Source: CAZYWA01 sp964650975 [NCBI: uncultured bacterium]
Lineage (GTDB): Bacteria > JADJOY01
Length of the DNA stretch: 7,691 bases
Assembly (NCBI GenBank): GCA_964650975.1
Contig: CAZYWA010000400.1
Coordinates: forward strand, 1-7,691
Direction: 5' to 3'
Made by a program: the position numbers and the translations under genes
Part shown: positions 4,413 to 7,691 of the stretch, in pieces
Layout of the letters: the number at the start of each line of letters is the position of its first letter
How positions within the stretch are numbered: position 1 is the first letter of the stretch
Notes under the pieces: generated by a model
Seen by the model: the letters and a program-made list of their open reading frames with translations, nothing else
Database searches by the model: none
Told to the model about the DNA's origin: nothing

Positions 4413-6896
4413 ATGAACGCAAGACCGTCGATCTTCTCCTCGAATCGAACCCACACCGCGCTGGTCAACGATCGGCCGATCACGGTCGAGACGCGCGAGA
4501 CGCTGCTCCAGGCGGCGCTGCGCCAGGGGATCGATTTTCCCAACAGCTGCCGCGTGGGCGGTTGCGCGACCTGCAAGTGCCGGCTCACCGAGGGCAAGGT
4601 GAAGGAGCTGACCGAAACCGGCTACCTGCTCTCGGAAGAGGAGATCGAAGAGGGGTACATCCTGGCGTGCCAGAGCGTGCCGACCTCGGACGTGCGGATC
4701 GACGTGGATCTCGGGGCGTCGGCGGCGCGCCGGCGCGTGGCCGGACGGGTGGTGGGTCAGGAGCGGGTCACCCACGACATCACGCGCCTCACGGTGGCGC
4801 TCGACGAGCCGCTCGCGTACCGCGCCGGGCAATTCGCGAATCTGAGCCTCGACTCGCTGCCGGGTGTCGAGCGGAGCTACTCGTTCGCGGCGCCCGCGCG
4901 CGAGGATGGCGATCGCAGCGGACCCGAGGGACCGCGTCCCTCCGACTGCGAGTCCGGACACCGGAGGGCTGCGGTCCCTCGCAGCCGCGGCGTCTGCACC
5001 ACCCCAGACGCCAGCGAAGGCGAGGCGGCGCGCCCGTCCGGAACGCGCGAGGTGAGCTTTCTGGTGCGCCAGGTGCCAGGTGGGCTCTTCTCGTCGCACG
5101 TCGCCGAACGGGAGCTGATCGGCGAGACGGCTCGCGTCGAGGGGCCGGCGGGTGAGTTCTGGCTCCGCCCGTCGGCGGCGCCGATGCTCCTGATCGCGGG
5201 TGGCAGCGGGCTCGCACCGATCCTGGCGATCCTCGAGGAGGCTGCGGCGGCCGGGGTGTCGCGACCGGCGACGCTGCTCTTCGGCGCGCGCGAGGAGCGC
5301 GATCTCCATGCGCTCGACCGGATCGCGTCGATCGGGCGCCGGTGGCGCGGGAGGTTCCGGTTCGTGCCGGTGCTATCGGCGCTGCCTGCCGGGTCGGCGT
5401 GGAGCGGCGCGCGCGGGCTCGTCACCGAGCACATGGGCGAGGCGTTCGAGGCGGGAGCGCACGCGTATCTCTGTGGGCCGCCAGCGATGATCGATGGCGC
5501 GGTGGCGCTGCTCGGGGAGCTTGGAGTCGCGCGCGAGCACATTCATTTCGATCGGTTCACGACGCGGTACGACGCGGCATTGGCGCTCGGAGCGCCGGCA
5601 GACGGAGCGTCGCTCGTCGGCGTTCGTGACGGCTTGCCGGCGAGGGACCGCCGGCCCTCCAGGGAGAGTGGGGGCGAGAGAACGGCACCACGGCTCACCG
5701 ACGCGCTTCACTACCTCAAGTTCATGAGCTTCCACGCGATCGGGCTTTTCTCGGTGGCGGCGATCGTCGCTGGCGGTGCGCGCATCACCGCGGGGCTGCT
5801 CGCGGTGCTCGCGCTCTACATGGTCGGCGATGCGATCGCCGGCGACGACACCTCGACGCACACCTTTCGCCATCCGCGCCTGCTCACGGTGCAGCTCTGG
5901 CTCGCGCTGCCGCTGCTCACGCTCATCGCCTTCACGGCGGTGTGGAGCGTGAGCGCCGGCGATCCGCTGGGCTTCGGCGCGTTCCTCGCGCGGCTCACCG
6001 GCCACGACGTGCTCGGCGCGCGCGACGCCACGTCCTTCGGGCACCACGTGTCGACGTGGGTGCTGACCGGTCTCATGATCGGCATGGTCGGGACGATCCC
6101 GGCGCACGAGCTGACGCACCGCACCTGGGACCCGATCTCGATGGCCGTCGGGCGCTGGCTCCTCGCGTTCAGCTTCGACACCAGCTTCGCGATCGAGCAC
6201 GTTTACGGGCACCATCGTTACGTCTCGACCGTCGAGGATCCGGCGACGGCGCCGCGCGGCCGGAACGTGTACGCGCACATCGTGACGTCGACGGTGCGCG
6301 GCAACGCGAGCGCCTGGAGGATCGAGGCCGAGCGTCTGCGCAAGAAGCATCTCGGCGTCTTCTCGCGGCGGAACGCGGTTCTCCGAGGCGCCGCGATGAG
6401 CGCGTTCTTGGTCGCGGCGGCCTGGGCGCTCGGCGGCCTCGCGGCGGCGGCCTTCTTCTGCGCGTGCGCGCTCTGGGGCAAGGCGCTGCTCGAGATCGTC
6501 AACTACATGGAGCACTACGGCATGGTGCGCGACCCCGCGACGCCGGTCGAGCCGCGCCACTCGTGGAACACCAACCGCCGCATCAGCTCGTGGACGATGT
6601 TCAACCTGACGCGTCACTCCCACCATCACGCGCAGGGCGAGGTGCCGTACCAGGACTTGAGGCCCTATCCGAACGCTCCGATGATGATCAACGGCTACCT
6701 GACGACGATCGTCGTCGCGCTGATCCCGCCGCTCTGGCAGCGCCTCATGGTCCCGAAGGTGCTGGCGTGGGATCGCGACTTCGCCACCGAGGGAGAGCGC
6801 CGCTTGGCGGCCGCCGCGAACGCGAAGCTGGGAGCCGCGGTGCATCGGCTGCGGCCCGCGACGCGAGAACCGGACACCACTCGTCTGGCCGCGTGA
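4413..6896 (+). CDS. Self-sufficient AlkB-type hydroxylase: ferredoxin, ferredoxin reductase and membrane di-iron hydroxylase fusion
   Basis: This 827-residue inner-membrane monooxygenase carries its own electron chain. Residues 12-100 are a plant-type [2Fe-2S] ferredoxin (Cys46, Cys51, Cys54, Cys86). Residues ~107-385 are an FNR-type reductase: RSYSF at 154-158 for FAD, GGSGLAP at 263-269 and CGPP at 354-357 for NAD(P)H. Residues ~428-785 are an AlkB/XylM-type hydroxylase with HELTHR (565-570), EHVYGHH (595-601), NYMEHYG (697-703) and RHSHHH (734-739), the His motifs that hold the di-iron site, and several membrane segments (about 440-473, 491-512, 547-564, 661-690, 762-775). Separate AlkB enzymes depend on rubredoxin and rubredoxin reductase; here both roles are in cis. 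Likely chemistry is O2-dependent terminal hydroxylation of an alkane or alkyl chain, but the substrate is not readable. Odd points: a ~45-residue Pro/Arg/Ser-rich insert (about 164-211) splits the FAD domain, and a second low-complexity linker (about 394-427) precedes the hydroxylase; both contain palindromic DNA. Confidence 0.93.
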   Translation: MNARPSIFSSNRTHTALVNDRPITVETRETLLQAALRQGIDFPNSCRVGGCATCKCRLTEGKVKELTETGYLLSEEEIEEGYILACQSVPTSDVRIDVDLGASAARRRVAGRVVGQERVTHDITRLTVALDEPLAYRAGQFANLSLDSLPGVERSYSFAAPAREDGDRSGPEGPRPSDCESGHRRAAVPRSRGVCTTPDASEGEAARPSGTREVSFLVRQVPGGLFSSHVAERELIGETARVEGPAGEFWLRPSAAPMLLIAGGSGLAPILAILEEAAAAGVSRPATLLFGAREERDLHALDRIASIGRRWRGRFRFVPVLSALPAGSAWSGARGLVTEHMGEAFEAGAHAYLCGPPAMIDGAVALLGELGVAREHIHFDRFTTRYDAALALGAPADGASLVGVRDGLPARDRRPSRESGGERTAPRLTDALHYLKFMSFHAIGLFSVAAIVAGGARITAGLLAVLALYMVGDAIAGDDTSTHTFRHPRLLTVQLWLALPLLTLIAFTAVWSVSAGDPLGFGAFLARLTGHDVLGARDATSFGHHVSTWVLTGLMIGMVGTIPAHELTHRTWDPISMAVGRWLLAFSFDTSFAIEHVYGHHRYVSTVEDPATAPRGRNVYAHIVTSTVRGNASAWRIEAERLRKKHLGVFSRRNAVLRGAAMSAFLVAAAWALGGLAAAAFFCACALWGKALLEIVNYMEHYGMVRDPATPVEPRHSWNTNRRISSWTMFNLTRHSHHHAQGEVPYQDLRPYPNAPMMINGYLTTIVVALIPPLWQRLMVPKVLAWDRDFATEGERRLAAAANAKLGAAVHRLRPATREPDTTRLAA
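4925..5012. repeat. GC-rich palindromic element inserted in frame in the FAD domain
   Basis: CGAGGGACCGC (4925-4935) and its exact reverse complement (4971-4981) form an 11-bp outer stem. After a 2-base mismatch, CCCTCCG (4938-4944) pairs with CGGAGGG (4962-4968) around a 17-base loop that contains GTCCGGAC. An alternative hairpin is GAGGGAC/GTCCCTC (4926-4942). A second perfect hairpin follows, GGCGTCTG (4989-4996) with CAGACGCC (5005-5012). The whole sits within a low-complexity protein insert absent from ordinary FNR domains and keeps the frame open. It resembles REP- or MITE-like palindromic insertions. Confidence 0.75.
5636..5660. repeat. Second copy of the palindrome core in the reductase-hydroxylase linker
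   Basis: CGAGGGACCGC recurs exactly at 5641-5651, and GAGGG (5642-5646) pairs with CCCTC (5655-5659). GCCGGC at 5636-5641 and 5650-5655 forms an alternative stem. It encodes part of the Arg/Pro/Ser-rich linker (around residues 409-417) before the hydroxylase domain. Sharing the 11-mer with the insert ~700 bases upstream, at the same kind of domain boundary, points to a dispersed element. Confidence 0.65.
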
Positions 6897-7070
6897 GCGC
6901 TCCCGACCGATCGAATTCACGGACTCCCAGCTTGCTCACCACTGCCGGCCGCGCGGAAGCGCGGCCCTCCCCACGACGGTCGAATGCGCCGTGGAGGGTA
7001 GGGCCCCGGGGCCGTGCTCCCGCGACGCCGCCTGTTGCGTTCGAGTCGCCCGAGTATTCTCTCGCGAGTC
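6897..7070. other. Structured intergenic spacer
   Basis: These 174 bases hold the GNRA-loop hairpin, an imperfect long stem (CCCTCCCCACG at 6965-6975 against CGTGGAGGG at 6989-6998), and the perfect 12-bp palindrome GGCCCCGGGGCC (7002-7013). No small gene or RNA gene is recognised. The acetyltransferase promoter, if it has its own, would lie in the last ~55 bases, but no boxes can be defended. Confidence 0.5.
6947..6966. terminator. Strong stem-loop after the hydroxylase gene
   Basis: GGCCGCGC (6947-6954) and GCGCGGCC (6959-6966) pair perfectly with a GGAA (GNRA-type) tetraloop, 50 bases after the hydroxylase stop. There is no T-run. Its flank GGCCCTCC (6963-6970) also occurs at 5653-5660 in the linker palindrome, so it may be another member of that repeat family rather than a terminator. 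Confidence 0.5.
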
Positions 7071-7574
7071 ATGCCCTTCACCGGCGCCGCTGAGTTTCGA
7101 GTCGCGGGTGTCGACGAGCGCCCGGCGCTGCAGCACATGCTCGAGCTCTATCAATACGAGCTCTCCGACATCTGGGACCAGGATCTCGACGCCAGCGGCG
7201 AGTACGGCTACGCCCTCGATCGGTACTGGTCATCCCCGGAAAGCAGGCCCTTCGTGGCCACGGTCGCCGGTCGCTATGCGGGCTTCGCGCTCGCGGATCA
7301 CGCCGTCAAGGTCGCCGAGAGCGGAAACTGGATGGATCAGTTCTTCGTACTGAAGAAGTACCGCCGGGCCGGTGTGGGCTTGCGCCTGGCGCACGCGGTC
7401 TTCGATGCGATTCCGGGCTACTGGGAGGTGGGACAGATGCCGGCGAACGTGCCGGCGCAACGCTTCTGGCGGCGCGTGATCGGCGAGTACACCGGTGGTG
7501 CATTCGTCGAGCACGTCGTCACCAGCGGATGGTGGCAGGGGGTGGTCCAGTCCTTCACGTCCGGCTCGCCATGA
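7071..7574 (+). CDS. GNAT-family N-acetyltransferase
   Basis: This 167-residue cytosolic enzyme is predicted to transfer an acyl group from acetyl-CoA to an amine; its substrate is unknown. The acetyl-CoA-binding motif A is clear: DQFFVLKKYRRAGVG (89-103), with the R-x-x-G-x-G pyrophosphate loop, followed by an Ala-rich helix and the later AQRFWRRVI/EYTGG motif B region. The N-terminal MLELYQYELSD and the LDRYW and PF-V-x-V-x-G-R-x-A-G-F strands match the subgroup of predicted acetyltransferases annotated as COG5628, from memory. Length is usual for a single GNAT domain. ATG 7071 is chosen because the domain begins right after it. A GTG start at 7014 would add an Arg-rich leader out of a palindrome; neither start has a convincing Shine-Dalgarno. 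The stop overlaps the next start as ATGA, suggesting translational coupling. Confidence 0.9.
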   Translation: MPFTGAAEFRVAGVDERPALQHMLELYQYELSDIWDQDLDASGEYGYALDRYWSSPESRPFVATVAGRYAGFALADHAVKVAESGNWMDQFFVLKKYRRAGVGLRLAHAVFDAIPGYWEVGQMPANVPAQRFWRRVIGEYTGGAFVEHVVTSGWWQGVVQSFTSGSP

Positions 7575-7691
7575 CACCGCTCCATCGCTCGCATTCGACC
7601 ACTCGGAGAAGTCTTGCGATGGCGTACCTGCTGGTGGTGTCGCTCGGGCCCGCGGTCGCGGGCGCACAGGCTTGGTATGGGAGGGCCGACG
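7571..7691 (+). CDS. Exported protein, 3'-partial (signal peptide visible)
   Basis: ATG 7571 overlaps the acetyltransferase stop by four bases (ATGA), and the frame stays open to the window edge, giving 40 codons. They read as a signal peptide: a positively charged start with Arg12 and Arg13, a hydrophobic core (SLAMAYLLVVSLGPAVA, about 14-30), and a probable cleavage near AGA or AQA at 30-34. A mature part starting near WYGRAD follows. No lipobox Cys is seen, so it is more likely periplasmic, outer-membrane or secreted than a lipoprotein. ATG at codon 17 (7619) is an alternative start but would drop the charged n-region. The function cannot be told from this fragment. Pairing with a GNAT enzyme through overlapping codons suggests co-translation, not necessarily shared function. 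Confidence 0.7.
   Translation, partial: MTPLHRSHSTTRRSLAMAYLLVVSLGPAVAGAQAWYGRAD

Noticed and set aside
5373-6920. 515-codon minus-strand frame opposite the hydroxylase
   Set aside because: It is an antisense shadow produced by GC-rich codons; the + strand carries all the catalytic motifs.
7014-7070. GTG start adding 19 residues to the acetyltransferase
   Set aside because: The extension is an Arg/Ser-rich reading of a GC palindrome flank and does not belong to the GNAT fold.

Overview
The window is uniformly GC-rich (by eye around two thirds G+C, with strong G/C preference at third codon positions). It carries short-chain dehydrogenase, AraC-type regulator and AlkB-type hydroxylase genes, plus an exported protein ending in a GFESG-type tail. 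This fits a high-GC Gram-negative bacterium, for example a proteobacterial, myxobacterial or Binatota-like lineage. The lineage is inference, because no rRNA or other marker gene is present.

Layout. (1) 1-783 (+): the 3' part of a short-chain dehydrogenase/reductase, with a likely frame slip in the first ~50 bases. (2) 784-1290: no intact gene. It holds a decayed, frameshifted fragment of an IS3-family transposase (951-1068) and two perfect stem-loops (1124-1148, 1162-1178). (3) 1291-2559 (+): a secreted protein made of two copies of a ~175-residue beta-rich domain. (4) 2560-2744: an A/T-rich island with four copies of a 23-bp direct repeat, each junction centred on a dyad, directly ahead of a small gene (2745-3068, +) that may be a divergent phage ABA-sandwich protein. 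(5) 3177-4259 (-): an AraC-family activator, convergent with the small gene and divergent from the next one. (6) 4413-6896 (+): the centrepiece, a single 827-residue protein that fuses a [2Fe-2S] ferredoxin, an FAD/NAD(P)H ferredoxin reductase and a membrane AlkB-type di-iron hydroxylase. (7) 7071-7574 (+): a GNAT acetyltransferase whose stop overlaps the start of an exported-protein gene (7571 to the window edge).

How they may work together. The AraC regulator and the fused hydroxylase share a 153-bp divergent intergenic region with two dyad-like sites, an arrangement like that of known alkane-hydroxylase systems. The fusion would carry electrons from NAD(P)H via FAD and the [2Fe-2S] cluster to the di-iron centre in one polypeptide. 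The dehydrogenase could act on alcohol products, but nothing in the sequence links it to them. The remaining genes have no evident link to the hydroxylase.

Most unusual: the hydroxylase fusion contains GC-rich palindromic DNA translated in frame at two places. One is a large imperfect palindrome inside the reductase FAD domain. The other shares its 11-bp core and lies in the linker before the hydroxylase. The 23-bp repeat array upstream of the small gene is the second signal I would follow up.
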